The notes beneath the pieces are model-generated. The model worked only from the letters and a program-made list of their open reading frames with translations, did no database searches and was not told the DNA's origin. Positions 37,694 through 47,506 of a stretch of DNA of 64,000 bases are shown in pieces. Position 1 is the first letter of the stretch, and each line of letters opens with the position of its first letter. The position numbers and the translations under genes were made by a program. This DNA comes from Gluconacetobacter johannae. Its GTDB lineage: Bacteria; Pseudomonadota; Alphaproteobacteria; Acetobacterales; Acetobacteraceae. The stretch is from the NCBI RefSeq assembly GCF_014174305.1, contig NZ_JABEQH010000007.1, forward strand, positions 117,242 through 181,241, written 5' to 3'.

Positions 37694-39133
37694 TCAGGAA
37701 ATCGGGACGAGAAGCGGTGCGTCGTCAAGGAAGGCGTCGATATCGCCGACCTCCCACGGGGCGGGATTACGCACCTCCTGCCACATCGGGTTGGACAGCG
37801 ACCTGTCCAGTTCCCGCACCAGGGTCACCATCCCGTCATATCCGGCGAAGGCATGGTGACGTTCCTGGTTGATATCCAGCCACGGCACCTTGGCCTTCAG
37901 CGCGACGAACTGCGTCCGGCCGCCCGACAGCAGGATGTCCGCATCGCCGCGTCGCAACTGGGCATACATCTCGCGCGGGGGAATATTGTCGACCATATGC
38001 GCGTCGCCCCCCATCAGATCCGAGATTTTCTTCTTGTCGTTGTCGGTCGATTTCCGGACCGACGTGCCGACAACGACCATGCCCATTTCCTGAAGGGCCG
38101 AGACGATGGACCACGATTTGACGCCGCCCGTGTACAGCAGCACCCGCTTGCCTGCCAGGCGGTCGCGATACGGCGCCAGGCGCTGCCAGGCGCGGGCCTC
38201 CTCGGACGCGATCAGCTCCTCGGTGCGGTCCAGCAGGTCCGCCGGGGCGCCCTGCTTCACCAGAAGCTGCGCTATGGCGCGCAACGCCGTGGACGTATCG
38301 TCAATGCCGTAGAAAGACCCCTCGAAGTACGGGATCCCCCAGCGGTCCTCCATCTTGCGCGCCACGTTGATGAGCGCCGTCGAACAGACCATCATGTTCA
38401 CGCGCGCCCGATGCGCCGACGCGACCTCGCGATACCGGGCGTCGCCGGTGATGCAGGCATGCAGGCGAATGCCCAGCCGGTCCAGCAACGGCCGGATCTG
38501 CCACAATTCTCCTGACAGGTTGTATTCACCCAGAATATTGATATCGGTCGGTGTGCTGACCTCGGGCTCCATCGTGCCGATCACATGATCGAGCAGCGCC
38601 TCCCCGGCCAGCTTGTTTCCCAGATTCTTGGAGCCCACGAACCCTGGGGCATTCACCGGAATGCAGGGCGTCCCCAGCTTGTCCGTCGCATGGCGGCAGA
38701 CGGCCTCGACATCATCGCCGATCAGCGCGGGAACACAGGTGGAATAGACGAACACCGCCGGCGGCGCATAGCGCGCGATCACCTCGCGAATGGCCTTGTA
38801 GAGGCGCTTTTCCCCACTTCCCATCACGATGTCCATTTCCGTGATGTCGGTGGTGACGCCCAGGCGATACAGCGTCGGGCCCGAGCTGGCGGCATGGCGA
38901 TTGTCCCAGCCGTTGCCCTCGCATGCCAGCGGGCCATGCACCAGATGCACGACATCGACGATGGGTTGCAGCGCGATCTTGGCCCCGTCGAACGCGCACC
39001 CCCCAGCCGCCGCGCCTGGCGTCAGCGGCTTGGAACATCCCTTCTTGCGTTCCTTCTCCCCCTTGGCGACATTCTTGTCGCATCCGGGTTCGTTGAACAG
39101 TTCGGTGACCTTTGCCTTCAGAGATTCGCTCAT
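37694..39133 (-). CDS. nifE: FeMo-cofactor scaffold subunit NifE
   Basis: A 479-residue homologue of NifD. It has the NifE Cys-containing motifs GGCAFDGAKIALQPI and HGPLACEGNGWDNRH, and STCVPALIGDDVEAVCRHA. With NifN it forms an alpha2-beta2 scaffold that converts NifB-co to FeMo-co using molybdenum and homocitrate. It is separated from nifK by a 66-bp spacer with a 13-bp hairpin, unlike the tight nifE-nifN junction. Confidence 0.95.
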   Translation of the reverse strand: MSESLKAKVTELFNEPGCDKNVAKGEKERKKGCSKPLTPGAAAGGCAFDGAKIALQPIVDVVHLVHGPLACEGNGWDNRHAASSGPTLYRLGVTTDITEMDIVMGSGEKRLYKAIREVIARYAPPAVFVYSTCVPALIGDDVEAVCRHATDKLGTPCIPVNAPGFVGSKNLGNKLAGEALLDHVIGTMEPEVSTPTDINILGEYNLSGELWQIRPLLDRLGIRLHACITGDARYREVASAHRARVNMMVCSTALINVARKMEDRWGIPYFEGSFYGIDDTSTALRAIAQLLVKQGAPADLLDRTEELIASEEARAWQRLAPYRDRLAGKRVLLYTGGVKSWSIVSALQEMGMVVVGTSVRKSTDNDKKKISDLMGGDAHMVDNIPPREMYAQLRRGDADILLSGGRTQFVALKAKVPWLDINQERHHAFAGYDGMVTLVRELDRSLSNPMWQEVRNPAPWEVGDIDAFLDDAPLLVPIS

Positions 39134-39161
39134 GCTGCCCCCGGACAGACGCCAGTGCGAT

Positions 39162-39192
39162 GCCTCCGGGCGGGAGCGACCCGCCCGGAGGC
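39162..39192 (-). other. 13-bp intercistronic hairpin, nifK-nifE
   Basis: GCCTCCGGGCGGG (39162-39174) pairs perfectly with CCCGCCCGGAGGC (39180-39192) around a 5-nt loop. No T-run follows in the transcription direction, which favours an mRNA-stabilising or processing role over full termination (inference). Confidence 0.7.
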
Positions 39193-39199
39193 TCTGTTG

Positions 39200-40735
39200 C
39201 TATCGTGTCAGATCAAAGGAATAGTCAGTCACGCCCGGGTCGATCGTATCGGCATCGAGCTTGTCGAAGATCTTGTCGAGCAGCGTCACCAGCACACGCA
39301 GTCCGCCCTGGTAGCCCCAGACCGGGAAGCGATGATGATGATGGCGGTCAAAGATCGGGAACATCAGACGAATCAGCGGCGTATCCGTGTCACGTTCCAG
39401 ATATTTTCCGTACGAGTTGCCGATCAGCAGATCGACCGACTCGGTGGCCAGCAGCGAACGCATATGCCACAGGTCCCGGCCGCCCCACGCCTTGCAGCCC
39501 GCGCCGAAGGGCGAGGAAGCGAACAGCTCCTGCATCTGCTCTTCCCACGCCTTGGTGCCGTTGGTCGCCAGGCAGTGCTTCGGCTCGCCGCCGGTTTCCA
39601 GAATGAAACGCGCCATGCCATAGACGAAATCGGGATCGCCGTAGATCGCGTAGGTCTTGCCATGCAGCCACGACTGGCTGTCCGCCATCGCGTCGATCAG
39701 CCGGCCGCGTTCCAGTTCCAGTTCCTGGGGAACCGGCTTGCCGGTCAGCTCGGAGATCTTCTGCAGAAGCTCGTCCGTCGCCTGCACGCCAAGCGGATAA
39801 TGGAACGACGCCGTTTCCTGACCGAAGGATTCAGCGTATTCCAGCGTCTTGGGCGTGCAGTATTCCTGCAGCGACAGCGTGGCGCGGGCATTGACGGCCT
39901 CGCGGGCGGCTTCCAGCGACGTGCCGCCATCGAACATGCGGAACTCGCCATCCGAAGGCGTGTCGAACTGATCGGACACGTCGGACAGGATCGTGTATTT
40001 CACGCCCATCAGGCCCAGCACGCGCTTCAGTTCGCGGTTGTTGCCCACCGCAAAGCCGTCAAAGCCGGGAATGATGTTGATCGACGTGTCCGGGGTGCGG
40101 GTCTGCCCCTTCCAGAAATGCTCCAGGATACCCTTGAGCATATTGTCGTAGCCGGTCACGTGGCTTCCGACGAACGCCGGCGTATGGGCGAACGGCACGT
40201 CGAAGGTTTCGGGCACCGATCCCTTGAGCTTCGCCGTGTTGATGAACGAATGCAGATCGTCACCGATGACTTCCGCCATGCAGGTGGTCGAAACCGCGAT
40301 CATCTTGGGATCGTACAGCTTGTACGTGTTCGCCAGCCCGTCGACCATGTTGTTCAGGCCGCCGAACACCGCCGCGTCTTCCGTCATGGACGAGGACACC
40401 GCCGAGGACGGCTCCTTGAAATGACGTGACAGGTGCGAACGATAGTACGCGACGCAGCCCTGCGAGCCATGAACGAAGCTCATGGTCCGCTCGAAGCCGG
40501 CCGATACGAACACGGCGCCCAGCGGCTGGCATGCCTTGGCCGGATTGACCGACAGGGATTCGCGGGCGAAATTCTTCTCGCGATACTCCCAGCTCTTGGT
40601 CCAGTCGGCGATCTGCGTCACCGTCTCGGCCGACGGCATGTTCTCAAGCTTGGCCTTCTCGGCCAGCATCTGCTTGTATTCCGGCTCGCGGAACAGCGGT
40701 GCGTGATCGAGAATCTTGTCCACATTCTGTGGCAT
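39200..40735 (-). CDS. nifK: nitrogenase MoFe protein beta chain NifK
   Basis: A 511-residue beta subunit. P-cluster cysteines lie in [27 protein letters not shown] and [16 protein letters not shown]. The C-terminal [18 protein letters not shown] segment is typical. GGGGGAC precedes the ATG at 40733-40735; upstream in-frame codons back to 40792 fall in the hairpin spacer and are not used. With NifD it forms the alpha2-beta2 dinitrogenase carrying P-cluster and FeMo-co. Confidence 0.97.
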   Translation of the reverse strand: MPQNVDKILDHAPLFREPEYKQMLAEKAKLENMPSAETVTQIADWTKSWEYREKNFARESLSVNPAKACQPLGAVFVSAGFERTMSFVHGSQGCVAYYRSHLSRHFKEPSSAVSSSMTEDAAVFGGLNNMVDGLANTYKLYDPKMIAVSTTCMAEVIGDDLHSFINTAKLKGSVPETFDVPFAHTPAFVGSHVTGYDNMLKGILEHFWKGQTRTPDTSINIIPGFDGFAVGNNRELKRVLGLMGVKYTILSDVSDQFDTPSDGEFRMFDGGTSLEAAREAVNARATLSLQEYCTPKTLEYAESFGQETASFHYPLGVQATDELLQKISELTGKPVPQELELERGRLIDAMADSQSWLHGKTYAIYGDPDFVYGMARFILETGGEPKHCLATNGTKAWEEQMQELFASSPFGAGCKAWGGRDLWHMRSLLATESVDLLIGNSYGKYLERDTDTPLIRLMFPIFDRHHHHRFPVWGYQGGLRVLVTLLDKIFDKLDADTIDPGVTDYSFDLTR

Positions 40736-40758
40736 TGTCTGGTCCCCCTTTCCTGGGC

Positions 40759-40790
40759 GGACGTGCATGCGCCATACGGCATGCACGTCC
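40759..40790 (-). other. 12-bp intercistronic hairpin, nifD-nifK
   Basis: GGACGTGCATGC (40759-40770) and GCATGCACGTCC (40779-40790) form a perfect 12-bp stem with an 8-nt loop filling the nifD-nifK gap. It has no T-run. Confidence 0.7.
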
Positions 40791-40798
40791 ATGCGGCG

Positions 40799-42286
40799 CT
40801 AGGCCGCGCTTTTCCACGGGGCCTTGAACATGCCCCAGACCGGGTTATTGATCGCGAGGTCCATGTCCCGCGCGAAGATGGCAAAGCCATCGTAGCCATG
40901 ATACGGGCCGGAATAGTCCCACGAATGCATCTGGCGGAAGGGAATGCCCATCTTCTGGACCGGATATTTTTCCTTGATCCCCGAGCCGACCAGATCCGGA
41001 CGCATCCCTTCGATGAAGCGTTCCAGCTCGTATCCCGTCACGTCGTCGTAGATCAGCGTGCCTTCCTTCACGTAATGTCCGGTGCGCTGATAATCGTCGT
41101 TGTGGCCGAATTCGTAGCCCGTGCCGGTAATTTCCATGCCCAGGTCATGATAGGCGTTCACGACGTGGCGGGGACGCAGGCCGCCGACGTACAGCATGAC
41201 CTTCTTGCCCGCCAGCCGGGGACGGAACTTCTCGATCACGGCGTCGACCAGAGGCTGGTACTTCGCGATAACGCGTTCCGCGCCTTCCTTGATCCGGTCG
41301 TCGAACCGTTCCGCGATCGCCCGCAGCGACGCCGCGATCTGCGACGGACCGAAGAAGTTGTACTCGATCCAGGGGACGTTGTACTTCTCTTCCATGTGCC
41401 GGCAGATATAGTTCATCGACCGATAGCAATGGATCAGGTTCAGCTTCGCCTTCGGGGCGCGCTCGATCTCGGCCAGGGTCGCGTCACCCGACCAGTTGCC
41501 GACCACCCGCAGACCCATTTCCTCCAGCAGAATGCGCGAGGACCAGGCGTCGCCACCGATGTTGTAGTCGCCGATGACATTCACGTCATAGGGCGTCGTC
41601 TCGAAATCGGCGTGGTTGTCGTTCTTGTCGAACACCCAGTCCCGAATGGCGTCGTTGGCGATATGATGGCCCAGCGACTGCGACACGCCGCGGAAGCCTT
41701 CGCAGCGCACGGGCACGATGGTCTTGCCGCTTTCCTGCTTCTTCTTCTTCGCGACCGCTTCGATGTCGTCGCCGATCAGGCCGATCGGGCATTCCGACTG
41801 GATCGAAATTCCCTTGGCCAGCGGAAACAGCTCATTGATCTCGTCGACGATCTTCTCGAGCTTCTTGTCGCCGCCGAACACGATGTCACGCTCCTGGAAA
41901 TCGGAGGTGAACTGCATCGTGACGAAACTATCGACACCCGTGTTGCCGATATAGTAATTGCGGCGCTGCGACCACGAATACTGGCCACATCCGACCGGAC
42001 CATGGCTGATATGCACCATGTCCTTGACCGGGCCCCAAACGACGCCCTTCGACCCCGCATAGGCGCAGCCGCGGATCGTCATCACGCCGGGGACCGACTT
42101 CACGTTCGACTTGACGTCGCACTCGCTCAGCCCGCCTTCGGCCTTTTCCTCGGCATCCGGGGCCTTGGCGACGGCCAGATGCTTCTGCCGACGCTTCTTC
42201 GCCTTGTCCGGATAGGCCTCCAGAACTTCCGCGATGAGGCGTGCGTGAAGCTCGCGGTCGTTGTTGTCTTCTTCGTCCAGGCTCAT
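40799..42286 (-). CDS. nifD: nitrogenase MoFe protein alpha chain NifD
   Basis: A 495-residue alpha subunit. The P-cluster cysteines are in [26 protein letters not shown] and [15 protein letters not shown]. The FeMo-co ligands are the Cys in [18 protein letters not shown] and the His in [29 protein letters not shown] lies before the ATG at 42284-42286. It is the second gene of the nifHDK transcript. Confidence 0.98.
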   Translation of the reverse strand: MSLDEEDNNDRELHARLIAEVLEAYPDKAKKRRQKHLAVAKAPDAEEKAEGGLSECDVKSNVKSVPGVMTIRGCAYAGSKGVVWGPVKDMVHISHGPVGCGQYSWSQRRNYYIGNTGVDSFVTMQFTSDFQERDIVFGGDKKLEKIVDEINELFPLAKGISIQSECPIGLIGDDIEAVAKKKKQESGKTIVPVRCEGFRGVSQSLGHHIANDAIRDWVFDKNDNHADFETTPYDVNVIGDYNIGGDAWSSRILLEEMGLRVVGNWSGDATLAEIERAPKAKLNLIHCYRSMNYICRHMEEKYNVPWIEYNFFGPSQIAASLRAIAERFDDRIKEGAERVIAKYQPLVDAVIEKFRPRLAGKKVMLYVGGLRPRHVVNAYHDLGMEITGTGYEFGHNDDYQRTGHYVKEGTLIYDDVTGYELERFIEGMRPDLVGSGIKEKYPVQKMGIPFRQMHSWDYSGPYHGYDGFAIFARDMDLAINNPVWGMFKAPWKSAA

Positions 42287-42319
42287 CTTCCTTGTCCTCA
42301 TCATCGGAAGCGTGGGTGG

Positions 42320-42344
42320 TGCCCGCAGGATCGTCCTGCGGGCA
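42320..42344 (-). other. 11-bp intercistronic hairpin, nifH-nifD
   Basis: TGCCCGCAGGA (42320-42330) and TCCTGCGGGCA (42334-42344) form a perfect stem with a 3-nt loop between nifH and nifD. No T-run follows. It could protect the nifH message from 3'-end decay and raise NifH over NifDK (inference). Confidence 0.7.
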
Positions 42345-42353
42345 TTAAGCCGT

Positions 42354-43373
<1,020 letters not shown>

Positions 43374-43391
43374 TCAGGATCGGGAGGATTT

Positions 43392-43407
43392 TGTTGGAAG
43401 CGCGACA
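43392..43407 (-). promoter_or_regulatory. NifA upstream activator site for nifH
   Basis: TGT-TGGAAGCGCG-ACA on the plus strand (palindromic consensus TGT-N10-ACA), centred about 96 bases before the expected nifH transcription start and only about 23 bases past the terminator of the nifB operon. Confidence 0.78.
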
Positions 43408-43429
43408 AAGGCGACAGGATATGTAGGGC

Positions 43430-43459
43430 AAAAAAAACCCGCATCTTTCGATGCGGGTT
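43430..43459 (-). terminator. rho-independent terminator after the nifB-SIR2 operon
   Basis: Read leftward, AACCCGCAT-CGAAAG-ATGCGGGTT is a 9-bp stem followed by an unbroken run of T residues. It lies about 30 bases beyond the SIR2-like gene's stop and insulates the nifH control region. Confidence 0.88.
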
Positions 43460-43489
43460 CAGCCGGAAAACAACACGGCGGCAGGCCGA

Positions 43490-44317
43490 TCAGCCGGCGG
43501 CGAGCAGCGCCTGCACCTGGGCCAGGGGCATTGGCACCAATGTCACGCCAAGGTCGTCGAACAGACGCTGCTCATTGCGCGTCAGCTCCCCGGGATCGAC
43601 GATCGCGTAATTCGGACCGGTCGAGCGCTTGAGGATCTGGCGCGCGTAGATCCGCAGCATCTGGTCGTTGAACCGGCACCCCAGGAACACGAACCCGCAG
43701 TTCGTCCGACGGCGACGGACGATGTCGGGAATGGGTGTCTGGATGTCGATTTCCGTCAGAACCTCGACATAGTCGGAATCCGCGACCAGATAATTATGAT
43801 CCGGCGTGACCGCGCCATGGGGCTTGTACAGGATCGTGTGCCATTCTTCGGCCTCGTCCATTCCCGCCTCGGTCCCGTCGGGACGATAGGCGCGGAACCA
43901 CCGGGCCTCGCCGATGCCGGCGCGGGTGATGCCCTGGATCTCGCCCCAGCTTTTCCCGGGCGTCGCCTGCAGGGCGGCGCGCATCGCGCCATCGTACCAC
44001 GTATCCACGATCATCGTGGGGCGCAGCCCGGCCAGCGTCAGATGCAGCGATCCCGGCGGGACCGGATTTTCGTAGGCCTTGTCCATCAAGGCAATCAGCG
44101 TCGCGCGGTGCCGGCTGCTTTCGATATACTGGCCGGCCGCCCATGGGTTGCCCCGCGCGCGCCGTGGCAGGGCAACGTGCTGCCCCATGAATGTCGCCAG
44201 CCCCTCGGGGGTGACCGGCACACCCTCGCCCGCCGCCAGCGCCGTGGCGCCCGGGCCCAGATAGGGGACGAGATGGCCCGCGCGCATCCCGTCCAGCAGA
44301 TCGTTCGCCATACTCAT
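43490..44317 (-). CDS. SIR2-like protein in the nif operon
   Basis: A 275-residue protein of the SIR2_2 type: N-terminal LVPYLGPGATAL as the nucleotide-binding start, LYKPHGAVTPDHNYLVADSD with the family HG motif, and CGFVFLGCRFNDQMLRIYAR. SIR2 folds bind NAD and act as deacylases, NADases or ADP-ribosyltransferases; the activity here is not known. Its ATG at 44315-44317 overlaps the nifT stop (ATGA), so it is translationally coupled to nifT. It is the last gene before the terminator at 43430. Similar genes occur in nif clusters of other diazotrophs, but no defined role is established to my knowledge. Confidence 0.8.
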   Translation of the reverse strand: MSMANDLLDGMRAGHLVPYLGPGATALAAGEGVPVTPEGLATFMGQHVALPRRARGNPWAAGQYIESSRHRATLIALMDKAYENPVPPGSLHLTLAGLRPTMIVDTWYDGAMRAALQATPGKSWGEIQGITRAGIGEARWFRAYRPDGTEAGMDEAEEWHTILYKPHGAVTPDHNYLVADSDYVEVLTEIDIQTPIPDIVRRRRTNCGFVFLGCRFNDQMLRIYARQILKRSTGPNYAIVDPGELTRNEQRLFDDLGVTLVPMPLAQVQALLAAG

Positions 44318-44532
44318 GCTTCGACCTCCTCACCGCGCTTGCGCGCGTTGACGGTGACCGGCAGGCGCGTATCGGCCGCCATGGGCGGCAGCTCCAGCAC
44401 CCAGCCGTTCTTCAACCGGACCCATCCACCCCACAGTTCGTCGTGTTCCTGTTCGACCACGAACTCCTCCAGGTCCTTTTTGGGGACGTAGACGGACAGC
44501 CCCCGCGCCTCACGGCGAATCATGATCTTCAT
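44314..44532 (-). CDS. nifT: NifT/FixU family protein
   Basis: A 72-residue protein with the family signature MIRREARGLSVYVPKKDLEE and LWGGWVRLKNGWVLELPP. The function is unknown and often dispensable. It overlaps nifZ upstream and the SIR2-like gene downstream by four bases each, indicating tight co-translation. Confidence 0.92.
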   Translation of the reverse strand: MKIMIRREARGLSVYVPKKDLEEFVVEQEHDELWGGWVRLKNGWVLELPPMAADTRLPVTVNARKRGEEVEA

Positions 44533-44807
44533 CGTGCCTGCTCCGGCTCCTGGTTCAGTTCCCGGCCGCGCATGCCAACGACCGTACCCCGGTCGATGAA
44601 TTCCACGGCGTAAATGTAGTATCGCTGCAGAAAGACGCCGACATCACGCACGTAGCCGACGTCCCCCTTGTGCACGAGCATCTCCCCGATCTCGCGGCCC
44701 GCGAAGGTGCCGTCATTCTTGACGTACCGGTTTGCGCGGACCTTGGTCCCCGGCATGAAGATCGGCTTCCCGCGGGTCTCGATCTCCTCCTCACGTCCCA
44801 GTCCCAT
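44529..44807 (-). CDS. nifZ: NifZ, P-cluster maturation factor
   Basis: A 92-residue protein. It has FMPGTKVRANRYVKNDGTF, GEMLVHKGDVGYVRDVGVFL and YIYAVEFIDRGTVVGMRGRE, all NifZ hallmarks. In known systems NifZ assists formation of the second P-cluster in the MoFe protein. GGGAGGACG is eight bases from the ATG at 44805-44807. Its start overlaps the end of the LRV gene. Confidence 0.93.
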   Translation of the reverse strand: MGLGREEEIETRGKPIFMPGTKVRANRYVKNDGTFAGREIGEMLVHKGDVGYVRDVGVFLQRYYIYAVEFIDRGTVVGMRGRELNQEPEQAR

Positions 44808-45603
44808 GATCGTCCTCCCTTTCGGATGCGTCGGACAACCTCCGCAGCACCAGTTCACGAATGATCGTCTCGTCATCGTCGACGAATGCGTCGAGAGCCC
44901 GACGTGGCAGGCGTTCAATTGCCGCATATCGGACACGAATGTCCGGATCATGCGCCAGCGCCTCCAGGCAGCCGGCGGTCGCCCGTTCGGCGGCGCAGCG
45001 CCGCACGGTCGGTTCCGGGTCGGTCTTGATCCGCCACAACTGCGCCGGCGGAAGCCGCCGCGCGACCCAGCGGCGGATATCGGGCTCGACATCGTGAAGG
45101 GCGGCCGGCAGCAGGTCGGCGGGCAGGCGCCGCACCGTGACCAGACGGACGAACCAGTCCGGGTCGTCGAGAAACCGCAGCAAGGCCCGCCCGGTCATTT
45201 TGCTTGCGACCACCACGCGCACACGCCGGTCCGGATCATGGACCAGCGCTTCGAGGCGGATGACGGGCAGGCGCGCCGCGGCGGCCGCGCGAACTTCCGG
45301 CTCCGGATCCCGCAGCAGAGGCGGAAGCCGGAACAGCGAGCAGAACCGCGCGGCAATCGCGCGTACCTCGAAATACGGATGATCGAGATAACCATCCGCC
45401 ATGCCGCCGTTTTCACGAAAGAAGCGATCGACGCGCCTTGCACGACGATCGCGTACGCAACTCAACCCACGGCGGCATCGCCCTTCACGATGCATCGGCT
45501 CATGCCGGCACTCGTGACACAGCACCGGATGGCCGAGCCAGTCCACAGACTCGGTCATGCCATCACCCTGCATGTCCTGCCCGTCCGCGGAATGCTCGTC
45601 CAT
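44791..45603 (-). CDS. 4Fe-4S-binding leucine-rich-repeat-variant (LRV) protein
   Basis: A 270-residue protein with an N-terminal cysteine cluster (HPVLCHECRHEPMHREGRC and a following GLSCVRD) that fits a 4Fe-4S site. About eight helical repeats of roughly 24 residues follow, seen as RRLPADLLPAALHDVEPDIR and ERATAGCLEALAHDPDIRVR. It matches the LRV proteins encoded near nifB in Azotobacter-type clusters, whose function is undefined. It lies between fdxN and nifZ and overlaps nifZ. The start at 45601-45603 lacks a strong ribosome site. Confidence 0.85.
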   Translation of the reverse strand: MDEHSADGQDMQGDGMTESVDWLGHPVLCHECRHEPMHREGRCRRGLSCVRDRRARRVDRFFRENGGMADGYLDHPYFEVRAIAARFCSLFRLPPLLRDPEPEVRAAAAARLPVIRLEALVHDPDRRVRVVVASKMTGRALLRFLDDPDWFVRLVTVRRLPADLLPAALHDVEPDIRRWVARRLPPAQLWRIKTDPEPTVRRCAAERATAGCLEALAHDPDIRVRYAAIERLPRRALDAFVDDDETIIRELVLRRLSDASEREDDHGTGT

Positions 45604-45620
45604 GACGGCGGCGCCTGGGA

Positions 45621-45815
45621 TCAGGCAGGCACGCAGGTATTGGGCACCGGGCAGACGGCGGCGCACTGCGCCACGTCGAAATGCCCTTCGCATTCGGTGC
45701 ATTTCTTGGGGTTAATCACATACAGGTCGTTCTTGAGCGTAATCGCCGCATTCGGGCATTCGAATTCACACGCGCCGCAAACGGTGCACTGCGAGGTGAT
45801 GATCTTGTAAGCCAT
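45621..45815 (-). CDS. fdxN: ferredoxin FdxN
   Basis: A 64-residue 2[4Fe-4S] ferredoxin with [16 protein letters not shown] and [18 protein letters not shown]. The longer spacing in the second motif is typical of the nitrogenase-associated FdxN type. AAGGAG precedes the ATG at 45813-45815. It lies 32 bases after nifB and likely donates electrons to NifB or nitrogenase. Confidence 0.94.
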   Translation of the reverse strand: MAYKIITSQCTVCGACEFECPNAAITLKNDLYVINPKKCTECEGHFDVAQCAAVCPVPNTCVPA

Positions 45816-45847
45816 GTTGGTTCTCCTTGTTGAAAATGTAATATGGG

Positions 45848-47326
45848 TCAGGCGATCTGACGGGCCTGGCTGGCATGCTCCTGGGCATACCAGCTGGAAA
45901 TCCCGGCCTCGATCCAGTCGTGCGCGAAGGCATCGGTCGCCTCGATCCCGGCCGCGGACAGGCTTTCGCGCGGGCAGTCGCCGATCTTGGCGCACAGGAC
46001 GACGCGCACGCCCTCCAGGGCCTCGATCACGCCATCCAGCGTTGCGTCCTCGCCCCATCCGCCTTCGCAATACTGATCGGTTTTCCGATGGCCTACGAAC
46101 GTCACGCCGGCGGGCGACACCTCATAGACCTGGAATTCCTTCGCATGCCCGAAATGCTGGTTGATCCGGCCACCGCCCTTGGTTGCCACGGCCACCAGCA
46201 TGGCCTGATCCGCTTCGACCGAGGCCAGCGCCACATCGCCCTTCTGCCGCGCCGCGATATGCTGCCCACGTTCCTCGGCGACGACCTCGCGGTAGGTCTC
46301 ACGTTTTGTCGGATCGTACTCGACCTCGTCGGCCACCAGATCCATCGTGAATTCCTGGCCGCGATCCTCTCCCAGCAGGCCGACGGCATCGGCGCGGCAC
46401 TGCCGGCAATGGCGCATCAGCTTGGTGCCGTCCGACAGCTTGTCCTGCAGCGCTTTCAGTTCCATCGCGCGCGGCCCCCGCTGCCCGGTCAGGCCGTAGT
46501 GGGTACCGTGGGCGGGGTCCGAAATCAGGGGCATGATGTTATGCAGGAACGCGCCCTTGCTCTTGACGACCCGGTTCACCTCCATCAGGTGCTCGTCATT
46601 GACGCCCGGTATCATGACCGAATTGATCTTGGTCAGGATGCCGCGCGCGGTCAGCATCTCCAGCCCCAGCATCTGCCGCTCGTGCAGGATTTTCGACGCA
46701 TCGAGGCCCGTCCAGCGACGGTTCTGATAAAAGATCCACGGATAGATCTTCGTGCCGATTTCCGGATCGACCATGTTGATGGTGATCGTGACGTGGTCGA
46801 TATTCATGCGCTCGATCTCATCGACGTGATCGGGCAGCATCAGGCCGTTGGTCGACAGGCAGAGCTTGATGTCGGGAATATCGGCGGAAATCAGCTCGAA
46901 CGTCTCACGCGTCTTGCGCCAGTCGTAACAGGCATCGCCCGGCCCCGCGATACCCAGGACCGAAAGCTGGGGCACCTCGTTGGCCACCGAAATGACCTTG
47001 CGCCGCGCCTGCGCCGGCGTCAGCTTTTCCGATACCACGCCGGGTCGGCTTTCATTGGCGCAATCGTATTTGCGGTTACAGTAATTGCACTGGATGTTGC
47101 ATGCGGGCGCTACGGCCACGTGCATGCGGGCAAAATAATGATGAGCTTCCTCCGAGTAACAGGGATGGTCCTTGACCTTTTCCCAGATCTCGGCCGGCAT
47201 ATCGTCCGGACCGGATGAACTGCCGCAGCTGGAAGACGAACATCCCTGCTCGTCAAGAGCGGCGCGCATATCCTGCGCCCCGGTCGGCATAAGGGTCTCA
47301 AGACCAACAAGCTGAGCCATGACCAT
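45848..47326 (-). CDS. nifB: FeMo-cofactor biosynthesis radical SAM protein NifB
   Basis: A 492-residue protein that makes NifB-co. The radical SAM cluster motif is in [20 protein letters not shown] (CxxxCxxC). [13 protein letters not shown] and a Cys pair in [16 protein letters not shown] follow. The C-terminal NifX-like domain starts near [20 protein letters not shown]. An ATG at 47320 may be the true start because GGGGG is better spaced to it than to 47326. It leads the nifB-fdxN-LRV-nifZ-nifT-SIR2 operon. Confidence 0.96.
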   Translation of the reverse strand: MVMAQLVGLETLMPTGAQDMRAALDEQGCSSSSCGSSSGPDDMPAEIWEKVKDHPCYSEEAHHYFARMHVAVAPACNIQCNYCNRKYDCANESRPGVVSEKLTPAQARRKVISVANEVPQLSVLGIAGPGDACYDWRKTRETFELISADIPDIKLCLSTNGLMLPDHVDEIERMNIDHVTITINMVDPEIGTKIYPWIFYQNRRWTGLDASKILHERQMLGLEMLTARGILTKINSVMIPGVNDEHLMEVNRVVKSKGAFLHNIMPLISDPAHGTHYGLTGQRGPRAMELKALQDKLSDGTKLMRHCRQCRADAVGLLGEDRGQEFTMDLVADEVEYDPTKRETYREVVAEERGQHIAARQKGDVALASVEADQAMLVAVATKGGGRINQHFGHAKEFQVYEVSPAGVTFVGHRKTDQYCEGGWGEDATLDGVIEALEGVRVVLCAKIGDCPRESLSAAGIEATDAFAHDWIEAGISSWYAQEHASQARQIA

Positions 47327-47360
47327 TTCCCCCCGAATAACGATCTCCCTCTGGAAAGAC

Positions 47361-47375
47361 GCAAGATGCGTGCCA
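47361..47375 (-). promoter_or_regulatory. sigma-54 promoter of the nifB operon
   Basis: Read leftward: TGGCAC-GCATC-TTGC, a perfect core 34 bases before the nifB start codon, with transcription expected near 47349. Confidence 0.87.
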
Positions 47376-47427
47376 TGGGGATTTCACGGAGGAAGGCGTT
47401 TCCGGCATGTCCAATACGGACAAGGAA

Positions 47428-47443
47428 TGTCCGATGTCCGACA
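47428..47443 (-). promoter_or_regulatory. NifA upstream activator site for nifB
   Basis: TGT-CCGATGTCCG-ACA, a perfect TGT-N10-ACA box centred about 87 bases upstream of the expected start. A near-copy with a 9-base spacer lies at 47408-47422. Confidence 0.77.
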
Positions 47444-47506
47444 TAACGCCGCCGTCACGATCGCGGGCATCCGGACCTATGAGGATGAACGCGATACCGG
47501 CCGGCA

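Noticed and set aside
47408..47422. TGT-N9-ACA near the nifB control region
   Set aside because: The spacer is nine rather than ten bases; the adjacent 47428-47443 box is perfect and preferred. It could still be a weak secondary site.
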